Shown piece after piece: positions 21,691 to 33,013 of a stretch of DNA of 64,000 bases (positions are counted from its first letter, which is position 1; each line of letters opens with the position of its first letter). The position numbers and the translations under genes were made by a program. The notes below the pieces were generated by a model. It made no database searches, was not told the DNA's origin, and saw only the letters and a program-made list of their open reading frames with translations. Source of the DNA: Acidobacteriota bacterium (GTDB lineage: Bacteria > Acidobacteriota > Terriglobia > 20CM-2-55-15). The stretch spans positions 1-64,000 of the forward strand of contig JAJEEE010000053.1 in the NCBI GenBank assembly GCA_022821145.1, read 5' to 3'.

Positions 21691-22473
21691 ATGCCGGTTC
21701 GCGAAGCGTGTCCGTTGTGCGGGGACACCGGTTGGCGCCCCACCGATCGCGAAGGCGCGTCGGGCGTCGTGCGGTGCGATTGCGCCAAACGCTCGCGGAT
21801 GGACCGGCTGCTGGAGGGCGCGCGCATCCCCGCGCGCCATCGGGATTGCGAGTTCGAGAGCTTCCAGGCCGACTTGCCGTTTTCGACGTCATCCATCCGA
21901 GCCGCCAAGCTGACCGCCGAAAAGTTCGTCGACGAGTATCCGGCCAGTCCGCCCACGGGCCTCCTGTTCGTCGGCGCGCCGGGGGTCGGGAAGACCCATC
22001 TCGCCGTCAGCGTCCTCAAGTCCCTGATCCGGGACAAGGCCGTTCCGTGCCTGTTCCGGGCGTTTCCGGAGCTGCTGAAGCAGATCCAGCTTTCCTACAA
22101 CCGCGTGTCGAACACTTCCGAGCTGGTTCTGCTGGCGCCCGTCCTGGACGCCGAGGTGCTGGTCCTGGACGAGTTGGGCGCGCAGAAACCCTCGGCCTGG
22201 GCGCTGGACACGGTGAGCTACGTCCTGAATTCCCGGTACAACGACAACAAGACGACGATCCTGACGACCAATTTCCCGGACCGCGCCGAGATGTCCAAGC
22301 CGGCGCGAGGCGTCGGCGATACGTTGATCGACCGTATCGGCGACCGGATGCGGTCGCGGCTCTACGAGATGTGCAAGACCGTGCGGATGGTCGGCAGCGA
22401 TTTCAGATTCGAGATCAAGAACAAGAACGATGCCTTTTCAGTTCATGACGCGAACGCGCGGTACCGCGCCTAG
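21691..22473 (+). CDS. DnaC/DnaI/IstB-like AAA+ ATPase
   Basis: 260 aa. The N-terminus has a zinc-type CPLC (residues 7-10) and RCDCA (about 28-32) arrangement. The AAA+ module carries Walker A GAPGVGKTH (95-103), Walker B VLVLDELGA (about 156-164) and a sensor TTNFPDR. DnaC and DnaI load the replicative helicase; IstB proteins help transposition. No insertion-sequence partner is nearby and the gene sits among core genes, so a helicase-loader-like role is preferred. The next gene starts inside its 3' end. Confidence 0.78.
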   Translation: MPVREACPLCGDTGWRPTDREGASGVVRCDCAKRSRMDRLLEGARIPARHRDCEFESFQADLPFSTSSIRAAKLTAEKFVDEYPASPPTGLLFVGAPGVGKTHLAVSVLKSLIRDKAVPCLFRAFPELLKQIQLSYNRVSNTSELVLLAPVLDAEVLVLDELGAQKPSAWALDTVSYVLNSRYNDNKTTILTTNFPDRAEMSKPARGVGDTLIDRIGDRMRSRLYEMCKTVRMVGSDFRFEIKNKNDAFSVHDANARYRA

Positions 22474-24058
22474 CAGCCTGTTCATCGTCCTGCTCCTGGC
22501 CGGCGGGTGCGCCCTCGCGCAGACGCCCGACGACGCGCTGGAATCCATCAGCATCGAGGATCTGCGGGAGAAGATCGGCTACCTGGCTTCCGACCGGTTC
22601 CTGGGTCGGGGCAACGGCACCGAGGAGCTGGACGCCGCGGCGGAGTATATCGCCGAGAGCTTCGAGGCCGCCGGACTGACGCCCGCCGGTGACGACGGTT
22701 TCTTCCAGGAGTTCCAGGTCAACCGGTTGAGTCTGGGCGCGGACAACCGCCTGGCCTTGGAGACCGAGTCCGGGAACGTGGAGTTGCGGTCCGGTTTCGA
22801 CTTCGTCCCGTACACGGTTTCGGCGAACGGGCAGGTCCGGGCGCCGTTGACCTTCGTCGGTTACGGCATCCAGGCGCCCGAGCTGGACTACGACGATCTC
22901 CAGGGGGTGGATCTGCGGGGCCGGATCGCCGTGGTCCTCGACAGCGTGCCGCGCGACGGCGTGGAAGAGTTCATGTTCACCGCGTTGTCGGGCACGGACT
23001 ACTCGACGATCGCGGCCAAGGCGCGCAACGTCGCCGCGGCCGGCGCGGTCGGGATGATCGTCGTCCAGGGCCCCTTGAGCCGGGCCGTCACCCCGGTGAC
23101 CTACTATGCCCGCGCGATGCGCTCCGGGCTGCCGCCGCGGGACACGGTGATGGATCTGGCCATCGGTCCCGGCGACGCGGCGATTCCGGTGGCGATCGTC
23201 AACCGGAGCGCGTCCCGCAGCGTGGCGCCCGGCATCCAGGCATTGCAGGCGCGCATCGACGACGACCTGACACCCGCGTCGGGAGAGCTGCCCGGCGTCG
23301 CGACGCTCGGGGTGGACATGAACCTGGATCCGTATACGGCCCGGAACGTCCTGGCCCGCGTGGAGGGTTCCGACCCGGATTTGCGGGACGAGGTGATCGT
23401 CGTGGGCGCGCACTACGATCACGACGGCGCCATCGGGGATCGGATCTGGAACGGCGCGGACGACAACGCCTCCGGCACGTCGGGCCTTCTCGAGCTGGCC
23501 GAAGCGTTCGCCCTCGGTCCCCGGCCGTCGCGGAGCGTGATCCTGGCGGCCTGGGCGGCCGAGGAGAAAGGCATGCTGGGCAGCCGACACTACGTCCGCG
23601 ACGCACCGGTCCCGATGGAAGACACGGTCGCGATGTTCCAGGTCGACATGATCGGGCGCAACGAGGAGCACGGCGCCAATCCCGGCGAGGGGTTCCTCAA
23701 CGAGGCGGCCGACGACAACGCGAACTCGATGAACATGATCGGTTCGGTGTTCAGTCCCGATCTGCGCGGCGCCGTCGAGCGCGCCAACGCCGATGTCGGG
23801 CTGGAGCTCCGGTTCCGCTACGACTACCGGGCCCAGAACCTGATCCGGCGGAGCGACCACTGGTCGTTCCTGTCCAACGGCGTGCCCGCCATCTTCTTTT
23901 TCGGCGGGCTCCATCCCGACTACCACACGCCGAACGACACGGCCGACAAGATCAACTACCCGAAAGTGGAGAAGGTCGTCGAGCTGCTCTACCTGGCGCT
24001 TTTCGAGGTCGGCGACGCCGCCCGGGAGCCGGCCTTCGTCGACCCATCCCAGCAGTGA
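22445..24058 (+). CDS. Secreted M28 family metallopeptidase with PA domain
   Basis: 537 aa from the ATG at 22445; an ATG five codons earlier (22430) is equally possible. Both overlap the end of the upstream ATPase gene. A signal peptide with core SSLFIVLLLAGGCALAQ is followed by a protease-associated domain (about 100-260) and the M28 zinc domain. The metal ligands are visible: GAHYDHDG, NGADDNASG, AAEEKGMLG, QVDMIGRN and HPDYHTPNDT. A di-zinc aminopeptidase active in the periplasm or outside is expected. The LLAGGC stretch could also act as a lipobox. Confidence 0.9.
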   Translation: MTRTRGTAPSSLFIVLLLAGGCALAQTPDDALESISIEDLREKIGYLASDRFLGRGNGTEELDAAAEYIAESFEAAGLTPAGDDGFFQEFQVNRLSLGADNRLALETESGNVELRSGFDFVPYTVSANGQVRAPLTFVGYGIQAPELDYDDLQGVDLRGRIAVVLDSVPRDGVEEFMFTALSGTDYSTIAAKARNVAAAGAVGMIVVQGPLSRAVTPVTYYARAMRSGLPPRDTVMDLAIGPGDAAIPVAIVNRSASRSVAPGIQALQARIDDDLTPASGELPGVATLGVDMNLDPYTARNVLARVEGSDPDLRDEVIVVGAHYDHDGAIGDRIWNGADDNASGTSGLLELAEAFALGPRPSRSVILAAWAAEEKGMLGSRHYVRDAPVPMEDTVAMFQVDMIGRNEEHGANPGEGFLNEAADDNANSMNMIGSVFSPDLRGAVERANADVGLELRFRYDYRAQNLIRRSDHWSFLSNGVPAIFFFGGLHPDYHTPNDTADKINYPKVEKVVELLYLALFEVGDAAREPAFVDPSQQ

Positions 24059-24067
24059 GGAACGCAC

Positions 24068-24382
24068 GTGAACATTCGAGATGACATGCGGCAGACCGGC
24101 TACAGCAAGGAGGACGAGTACTTCCACAAGAAGGACCGGGAGCTTGTCCAGCGCATGCGGGCCGCCGCGAACGAACGGAAGGCGCGGCTCGAGGTGGAGC
24201 ACAAGGGGCAGGCTTTCTGGATGAAGTGCCCGAAGTGCGGGTCCGAGCTGAAGGAGGAAACCCTCCACGAGGTGGTCCGCATCGACGCGTGCGCCGGATG
24301 CGGGGGCCAGTTCTTCGACAAGGGCGAGCTGGATCTCCTGTTGAAGTCGCGGGTGTCGACGGCGCTCCGCGGCGGCGGTTGA
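24068..24382 (+). CDS. Zinc-ribbon protein (TFIIB-type zinc finger, COG3809-like)
   Basis: 104 aa. The N-terminal half is charged and helical (YSKEDEYFHKKDRELVQRMR). The C-terminal half is a zinc ribbon with MKCPKCGSEL and DACAGCGGQFFDKGELD, a treble-clef or ribbon pattern common in small bacterial proteins of unknown role. It starts 9 bp after the peptidase stop with AGGAACGCACGTG upstream, so the two may be co-transcribed. Confidence 0.75.
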   Translation: MNIRDDMRQTGYSKEDEYFHKKDRELVQRMRAAANERKARLEVEHKGQAFWMKCPKCGSELKEETLHEVVRIDACAGCGGQFFDKGELDLLLKSRVSTALRGGG

Positions 24383-24418
24383 GGTCTGAGCCGTGGCCGA
24401 CGGCCGACGGCCTGCGCC

Positions 24419-24470
24419 GGACGCCGCCGCGTCAGTCCAAGAATAAGGATCTCTTCAGTTCAATCCGCGC
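24419..24470 (+). repeat. Dispersed intergenic repeat, copy A
   Basis: Begins GGACGCCGCCGCGTCAG and ends GATCTCTTCAGTTCAATCCG. A diverged copy lies on the opposite strand at 55383-55441, and part of a third at 55436-55475. It lies between the zinc-ribbon gene and the groES promoter and has no coding potential. Confidence 0.55.
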
Positions 24471-24542
24471 GATGGCAGCCGGCGTCGGGCCGTTCCGTAC
24501 CGACATGGCGTGAGATAGCCCCGCCGGAACACCCGACCCCTC

Positions 24543-24571
24543 TTGACACGCCCGCCGGGGCTCCCTATCAT
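24543..24571 (+). promoter_or_regulatory. groES-groEL promoter
   Basis: -35 TTGACA (24543-24548, perfect), 17 bp, -10 TATCAT (24566-24571, 5 of 6). Transcription would start just ahead of, or within, the CIRCE element. Confidence 0.8.
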
Positions 24572-24584
24572 CAAGGGTTCGTTG

Positions 24585-24611
24585 TTAGCACTCATAGTCA
24601 TCGAGTGCCAA
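24585..24611 (+). promoter_or_regulatory. CIRCE element (HrcA operator)
   Basis: TTAGCACTC (24585-24593), 9-bp spacer, GAGTGCCAA (24603-24611): 17 of 18 positions match the CIRCE consensus TTAGCACTC-N9-GAGTGCTAA. This is the HrcA repressor site; hrcA itself is not in the window. It lies between the groES promoter and its ribosome site. Confidence 0.93.
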
Positions 24612-24655
24612 CGCCCTGATCGAATCTTCGTGTCACAACAAGGAGACGAGCGACG

Positions 24656-24961
24656 ATGAACGTAAGACCATTGCAAGACCGCGTGATCCTGAAGCGCATC
24701 GAGGAGGAGGAAACCGTGCGCGGAGGCATCATCATCCCGGACTCGGCGAGAGAGAAACAGCAGGAAGGCGAGGTCGTGGCCGTCGGCAGCGGCAAGCGGC
24801 TCGAGGACGGCACGGTCCTTCCGCTCGAGGTCAAGGCGGGCGACCGCGTCCTGTTCGGCAAGTACTCGGGCACCGAGATCAAGCTGGACGGCGACGAGTA
24901 CTTGATCGTCAAGGAGGACGAGATCCTGGGCATCACACATTCCGCGGACGCGGGCGAGTAA
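24656..24961 (+). CDS. groES: Co-chaperonin GroES
   Basis: 101 aa with [41 protein letters not shown] and a C-terminal [13 protein letters not shown], all canonical. It caps the GroEL ring. The ribosome site AAGGAGA is 10 bp before the ATG. groEL follows after 15 bp. Heat control through CIRCE is visible upstream. Confidence 0.98.
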   Translation: MNVRPLQDRVILKRIEEEETVRGGIIIPDSAREKQQEGEVVAVGSGKRLEDGTVLPLEVKAGDRVLFGKYSGTEIKLDGDEYLIVKEDEILGITHSADAGE

Positions 24962-26614
<1,653 letters not shown>

Positions 26615-26637
26615 GCAGCCCGGCGACGTTCGAGCTC

Positions 26638-26671
26638 GAAAGCCCCCGCCCATCGCGGCGGGGGCTTTTTC
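26638..26671 (+). terminator. Rho-independent terminator of groES-groEL
   Basis: AGCCCCCGCC (26641-26650), a 6-nt loop and GGCGGGGGCT (26657-26666) form a perfect 10-bp GC-rich stem followed by a T run (26666-26670). Confidence 0.92.
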
Positions 26672-26740
26672 GTGGGCCGGGGCGTCGTGGCCCGCGTCCT
26701 TGACACGGCCCGTGGCGGCGTGCGATATCGGTTATACGGG

Positions 26741-28255
26741 ATGAACGTCCTGGCCAGCTTCCTCCATACGGCTTTCCACCGGCCGGACACCCGCATCTAC
26801 CGTTGCGTGGATGGCGCCGTCTGGGTCCTGATCCTGACATCGATCGCCTTGCTCGGCATCATCGCCCTGACGCCGGAGGGGAGTTCCTGGAACCTGGCGC
26901 TGACGCGGATCGACCGCGCCATACTCGTGATCTTCGCCTTGGAGATCTTCCTGCGCGTCGCCAGCTTCCGTCCTCCCGCCCTGCGCGTCTTCGACACGCT
27001 GCCCATCGCGAGCCGCTTACGCATCCACGTGTTGGCGCGTCTCCGGTTCGTCGTGCGCCCGATCGTCCTCGTCGACATCGTGGCGGTCCTGGCCCTGTTT
27101 CCCCAGTTGCGCGGCCTCCGCGTCTTGAGGCTGCTGCGGTTGGTGCCGGCGAGGCGTGTCTTCCGATACCGCAACCCGTTGGCGATCGTCCCTCGGATCT
27201 TCGAGGAGAACAGCCTGCTGTTCGCCCTGGCCTTTTCGGCATTGGGTGCGGCCACCCTCGTCGGCGGTACGGCCATCTACGCGGCCGAGGCCGGTGTCAA
27301 CGCCAACGTCGAGACCCTTCAGGACGGGATATGGTGGGCGCTGGTCACGATCACGACCGTGGGGTTCGGGGACATCACGCCGGTCACGTTCATGGGGCGC
27401 GTCATCGGCGGGGTCATGATGGTGGCGGGCATGTTCACCCTGGCGATGTTCGCCGGGATCGTGGGTTCGAGCCTGGTGAGAGGCGTCCTGAGTATCCGTG
27501 AGGAGCAGTTTCGAATGAGCAACTACGCCAATCACGTCGTCGTATGCGGGTACGATCAGAGCACCCACCTGCTGTTGGACGCCCTGGCCGGAGAGCTGAG
27601 CCTCTCGGAGACGCGCGTCGTCCTGATGGACGACCACGAGCGTCCCCGCGAGTTGCCGCCGGACTTTCTCTGGGTCCGGGGCAATCCCACCAAGGAGAGC
27701 GAGCTCGACAAGGTCCGTCTGACGCACGCGGCGGCCGTGATCGTTTCGGGCGAACGGGACGTTCCGCCGCACGTCGCCGACGCCCGGACCATCCTGACCA
27801 CGTTCACCGTGCGCAACCACCTCGACGGCCGGCAGGACGAAGTGCGCCGCCGCAGGGCGCCGCTCTACGTGGTCGCGGAGATCCTGGACTCGGAGAACGT
27901 CGCGCACGCTCGGGCGGCGGGCGCCGACGAGGTCATCGAAACGCAGCGGATCGGCTATTCCATGATCGCGCACGCCGTCGGCTACCACGGCTCGGCGACG
28001 ACGATGAGCCGCGTCCTGCTGTCCGGTTCCCACAACGTCTACGTGGGGACGGTGCCCGGAGGGCCGCGCGGTCCCCAGCCGTTCGGGGAGTTGTTGCGGG
28101 AATTGAAGTTGTCCGAGCGCGGCGGTCTCGTGGTGGGCCTGCGGACCCCCTCCGGGCGGGAGCTCATCAATCCGCCCCGGAGTCACGTGGTCGAGCCCGA
28201 CGACATTCACCTGATCTACCTGGCCGAGGAGCCGCTGCTGGACCCGCCGCGCTGA
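26741..28255 (+). CDS. Voltage-gated-type K+ channel with RCK (TrkA-N) domain
   Basis: 504 aa from the ATG at 26741; the frame upstream of it lies in the terminator region. An ion-transport domain occupies about residues 1-265. An Arg-rich S4-like helix is visible (LRGLRVLRLLRLVPARRVFRYR), and a pore loop carries the selectivity filter TTVGFGD. Residues about 270-490 form an RCK domain beginning NHVVVCGYDQST, the Rossmann-like ligand-binding module that gates such channels. A TTGACA lies at 26700-26705, but no clear -10 follows at the right distance. Confidence 0.9.
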   Translation: MNVLASFLHTAFHRPDTRIYRCVDGAVWVLILTSIALLGIIALTPEGSSWNLALTRIDRAILVIFALEIFLRVASFRPPALRVFDTLPIASRLRIHVLARLRFVVRPIVLVDIVAVLALFPQLRGLRVLRLLRLVPARRVFRYRNPLAIVPRIFEENSLLFALAFSALGAATLVGGTAIYAAEAGVNANVETLQDGIWWALVTITTVGFGDITPVTFMGRVIGGVMMVAGMFTLAMFAGIVGSSLVRGVLSIREEQFRMSNYANHVVVCGYDQSTHLLLDALAGELSLSETRVVLMDDHERPRELPPDFLWVRGNPTKESELDKVRLTHAAAVIVSGERDVPPHVADARTILTTFTVRNHLDGRQDEVRRRRAPLYVVAEILDSENVAHARAAGADEVIETQRIGYSMIAHAVGYHGSATTMSRVLLSGSHNVYVGTVPGGPRGPQPFGELLRELKLSERGGLVVGLRTPSGRELINPPRSHVVEPDDIHLIYLAEEPLLDPPR

Positions 28256-30238
<1,983 letters not shown>

Positions 30239-30273
30239 TGACGCGTCATCTTCGTTTCAGGCAGGAAGAGGCC

Positions 30274-31224
30274 ATGACACGACTCACCCCGGCTTGGATC
30301 CTGGCGTTCGGGTTGGCGCCGCTGGCCGCGGTCCATGCGCAGGACCCGGCGCCGGACGACGCGGCCCAGGTCCTTCCCGTCTTCGTCGAGCGCGTCAACC
30401 TGTTCTTCACGGTGGCCGACGACGACGGGAACCTGGTCACCGACCTGACCGAAAGCGATTTTCTCGTTTTCGAGGACGGCGCTCCCCAGATTATCGAGGA
30501 CTTCGAGGCGGAAACCGAGCTTCCCCTGACCATCGCGCTGATCGTCGACGTCAGCGGGAGTATTCGGGACAAGCTCCGCTTCGAGCAGGAAGCGGCGATC
30601 GAGTTCTTCTACTCGACCATCGACGAGGGGCGCGACCAGGGCATGCTGGTGACCTTCGATTCGCGCGTGGACCTGCTGCAGGACTTCACCGGCAACCCGG
30701 AGGCCCTGGCCGAGGCGACGCGCCGCATGCGGGCCGGCGGCGGCACCGCGCTGTACGACGCGATCTACCTGGCCATCGACCAGAAGATCGGGCCGAGCAA
30801 CCGCGAAGGCCGTCGCGTCGTGGTCGTCATCAGCGACGGCGACGACAACGCGAGCCGCGTGTCGTTGACCGAGACCCTCGAGTTGGCGCAGCGCAACGAC
30901 GTCGCGATCTACACGATCAGCACCAACTCCACGGCGAACTTCGTGAACCCCGAGCAGCGCCGCGGCGACCGCACCCTGGAGACCTTCGCGCTCGAGACCG
31001 GGGGAAAGGCGTTCTTCCCGTTCCGGCTCGAGGATCTGGCCGTGAACTTCGCCGACATCAGCGAGGAACTGCGTTCCCAGTACACGTTGATCTACGAGCC
31101 GACCAACCTGGCCAGGGACGGGCGCTACCGCGAGATCCGCGTCGCGACGACCGCCGACCGCGACTACCTGGTCCAGCACCGCGAGGGGTACTACGCGCCC
31201 CTGGATCCGACGCCCGAGGAGTAG
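30274..31224 (+). CDS. Secreted VWFA-domain protein
   Basis: 316 aa from the ATG at 30274, preceded by AGGAAGAG. A signal peptide (about residues 1-22) precedes an Ig-like beta region, then a VWFA domain with an intact MIDAS: DVSGS at 92-96, GGTALYDA and ISDGDDN. It ends LVQHREGYYAPLDP, the tail shared with two other VWFA proteins in this window (49005-50931). Acidobacteriota often carry several such proteins; function unknown, probably extracytoplasmic adhesion or assembly. It converges on the dCMP deaminase gene with a 3-bp gap. Confidence 0.85.
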   Translation: MTRLTPAWILAFGLAPLAAVHAQDPAPDDAAQVLPVFVERVNLFFTVADDDGNLVTDLTESDFLVFEDGAPQIIEDFEAETELPLTIALIVDVSGSIRDKLRFEQEAAIEFFYSTIDEGRDQGMLVTFDSRVDLLQDFTGNPEALAEATRRMRAGGGTALYDAIYLAIDQKIGPSNREGRRVVVVISDGDDNASRVSLTETLELAQRNDVAIYTISTNSTANFVNPEQRRGDRTLETFALETGGKAFFPFRLEDLAVNFADISEELRSQYTLIYEPTNLARDGRYREIRVATTADRDYLVQHREGYYAPLDPTPEE

Positions 31225-31227
31225 CGC

Positions 31228-32226
31228 TCAGTCGACCTGCAGCCGCCGTACGCGGACGCCGGCTTCCTTGAACAGGTGGAACGTGGCGTCGTTCAACGCG
31301 TAGTCCTTGTTGTAGACGACCTCCGAGATGCCGGAGTTGATGATCATCTTGGCGCACAGCAGACACGGCGCGTAGGTCGTGTAGACGGTCGAACGCGTCA
31401 ACTGGACTCCGTGGTAGGCGGCCTGCACGATCGCGTTCTCCTCACCGTGCGAGCAGTAGCATTCGGCCAGGTCCGTGCCCGAGGGCGCCAGGCTGTTGCA
31501 GCGGGGGCATCCCCCCTCGTTGCAGTTCTTCGTTCCCCGCGGCGTGCCGTTGTAGCCGGTCGATATGATCCGGCGGTCGCGGACGATCACGGCCGCCACC
31601 TTGCGCTTGATGCAATTGGAGCGCGCCGCCGTCGCCCGGGCGATGTCCATGAAATACTGGTCCCAGCCGGGCCGCGGTCTCCCGCGCAGCAGATCCAGGA
31701 GCAGGGCGTCGACGCTGTGCCGGAGCGCGTCCAGCGAGCCGTCGTTCGACACTGTCCGGTCGGCCAGCCGTTCCACTTGTTCCAGGTTCTGGGAGTGCGT
31801 CGCCCCCCGGGCCTCGCGCGCCTCGAGGTCGAGAAACTCGTCGTACGTCGTCGGATCGCTTTCGCGCCGCCGCTCGACGATACGGTCGAACCGTATCCGG
31901 GGCGGCGCCGTGACGTGCACGAGCCGGAAGTACCCCGCGGCGCGGAGCGTCTCGACTTCCGCCGGATTCCGGATCGAATCGATGACGCAGTGGACCTGCG
32001 GATCGATGTTCTTGAGAATGCGCTGGGCCAGGATCGACGATCCGTATCGTTCCCGCAGGTCGTTGGCGACCGCGATCAGGTCTTCCCGCGTGGGTTCGCG
32101 GCCGCGCGCGCGGACCTCTTCGCGGACGGCGTCCGACAACGAGTGCCGCTCGAAACCATGCGCCTCCAGCGCGTTGGCGACCTCGCCCTTGCCGCTGGCG
32201 TTCTGTCCTGTCAACCCGATCCACAT
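31228..32226 (-). CDS. P-loop kinase-like / dCMP deaminase fusion protein
   Basis: 332 aa. The N-terminal domain (about 1-185) resembles dephospho-CoA or nucleoside monophosphate kinases, with GLTGQNASGKGEVA as P-loop (Gly replaces the usual Ser/Thr after GK) and VIDSIRNPAEVE. The C-terminal domain (about 190-325) is a zinc deaminase: the HGEENAI active-site Glu and PCLLC zinc cysteines, plus a Cys/His insertion CNEGGCPRC typical of deoxycytidylate deaminases. The reaction would be dCMP to dUMP for dTTP synthesis. Yeast Dcd1 has a similar two-domain form, and so do the antiphage DcdV/AvcD proteins, though those are longer. A housekeeping role is preferred. Confidence 0.85.
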   Translation of the reverse strand: MWIGLTGQNASGKGEVANALEAHGFERHSLSDAVREEVRARGREPTREDLIAVANDLRERYGSSILAQRILKNIDPQVHCVIDSIRNPAEVETLRAAGYFRLVHVTAPPRIRFDRIVERRRESDPTTYDEFLDLEAREARGATHSQNLEQVERLADRTVSNDGSLDALRHSVDALLLDLLRGRPRPGWDQYFMDIARATAARSNCIKRKVAAVIVRDRRIISTGYNGTPRGTKNCNEGGCPRCNSLAPSGTDLAECYCSHGEENAIVQAAYHGVQLTRSTVYTTYAPCLLCAKMIINSGISEVVYNKDYALNDATFHLFKEAGVRVRRLQVD

Positions 32227-32279
32227 CGAATGGCGTACCTCGCAGCGCCCATACTAGCAGCCGCGGGCGCCGGTATGCG

Positions 32280-32657
32280 TCACGGCCGGTACGGACGAAG
32301 CGATATTCCCGGCAGGCGTCGGTAGTGGCGGACGTTCGCGGTCATCAGCGTCAACCCGTGCTCGATGGACGTGGCCGCGATCAGGGCGTCCGCCACGCGC
32401 AGCCCGCGCGGCACGGCGTAGCTTTCGATCAGCGCCATCGCCCGGTAGCTGACGCTTTCCGAAACAGGCAGGATGCTCCATCCGTTCTCTCTCACGGCCC
32501 GTCTCAGAATCTTGAGCTCGTTGCCGTCACGAACGCCTTGAGCCAGTTCCATGTAGGTGATGGCGGAAAGCTCCACCGTGGCGCACTTTTCCAGAGCGGA
32601 CCGCGCGGACCGGCGGCCGCGGAAAAACCCGATCAGAACGTCCGTGTCAGCCAGCAT
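32280..32657 (-). CDS. PIN-domain toxin (VapC-like)
   Basis: 125 aa, full PIN domain: MLADTDVLIGFF with the first acidic residues, TYMELAQG with the Glu, RVADALIAAT with an Asp; the last acidic position is replaced in LMTANVRHYRRL, as in many VapC proteins. PIN toxins cleave RNA, often tRNA or rRNA. The start overlaps the antitoxin stop by 11 bp, the usual coupled antitoxin-toxin order. Confidence 0.88.
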   Translation of the reverse strand: MLADTDVLIGFFRGRRSARSALEKCATVELSAITYMELAQGVRDGNELKILRRAVRENGWSILPVSESVSYRAMALIESYAVPRGLRVADALIAATSIEHGLTLMTANVRHYRRLPGISLRPYRP

Positions 32658-32886
32658 GACGCGGCTTGCGCAGATTCCGAACGTAGACGTCCACGCCCCG
32701 CATCGTCTCGTTGTCCTTCCACATTCCGAAGCCGGTCATGGCCTCGGCGTCCGGGCGGCGGGCGCCGATCCGTACGATCCGCGCCCGGGGCTTGCCGCGG
32801 TAGGTGACGATGACCGGGTCGCCGCGTTCCACGCAGTCCAACACTGCCCCGATCCGGTTCCGCAGACTCTTGGCGGTGATCTCCAT
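32647..32886 (-). CDS. Phd/YefM family antitoxin
   Basis: 79 aa from the ATG at 32884-32886. EITAKSLRNRIGAVLDCVERGDPVIVTYRGKPRARIV is the Phd/YefM fold that binds DNA as a dimer; the C-terminal tail (KDNETMRGVDVYVRNLRK) would wrap the PIN toxin. The longer frame upstream overlaps the divergent PIG-L gene and is rejected. TGTACA-type palindromes lie immediately upstream. Confidence 0.85.
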   Translation of the reverse strand: MEITAKSLRNRIGAVLDCVERGDPVIVTYRGKPRARIVRIGARRPDAEAMTGFGMWKDNETMRGVDVYVRNLRKPRHAG

Positions 32887-32904
32887 CGGCCGAACCTCCA
32901 ACGA

Positions 32905-32984
32905 AGTGTATACTCCGAAGTGTACACTGTCACGCGTCGGCTCCGGCTGAGGACGTGGAAGTTCGGGCACGCCGAAATGTACAA
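32905..32984. promoter_or_regulatory. Candidate Phd/YefM operator (TGTACA palindromes)
   Basis: AGTGTATACT (32905-32914, one mismatch from symmetry), the perfect palindrome AGTGTACACT (32919-32928) 14 bp on, and a further TGTACA at 32979-32984. YefM-type antitoxins are known to bind TGTACA-core palindromes, so an autorepression site is likely. Confidence 0.55.
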
Positions 32985-33013
32985 CGACGCCGAGGGCTGA
33001 TAGGTTGGAGCGT

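Noticed and set aside
26700-26740. Promoter for the K+ channel from TTGACA at 26700
   Set aside because: No acceptable -10 at 16-19 bp; not listed as a feature.
31228-32226. Full antiphage DcdV/AvcD defence system
   Set aside because: The length (332 aa) and isolated position fit a housekeeping dCMP deaminase; no antisense RNA was recognised. Kept only as a finding.
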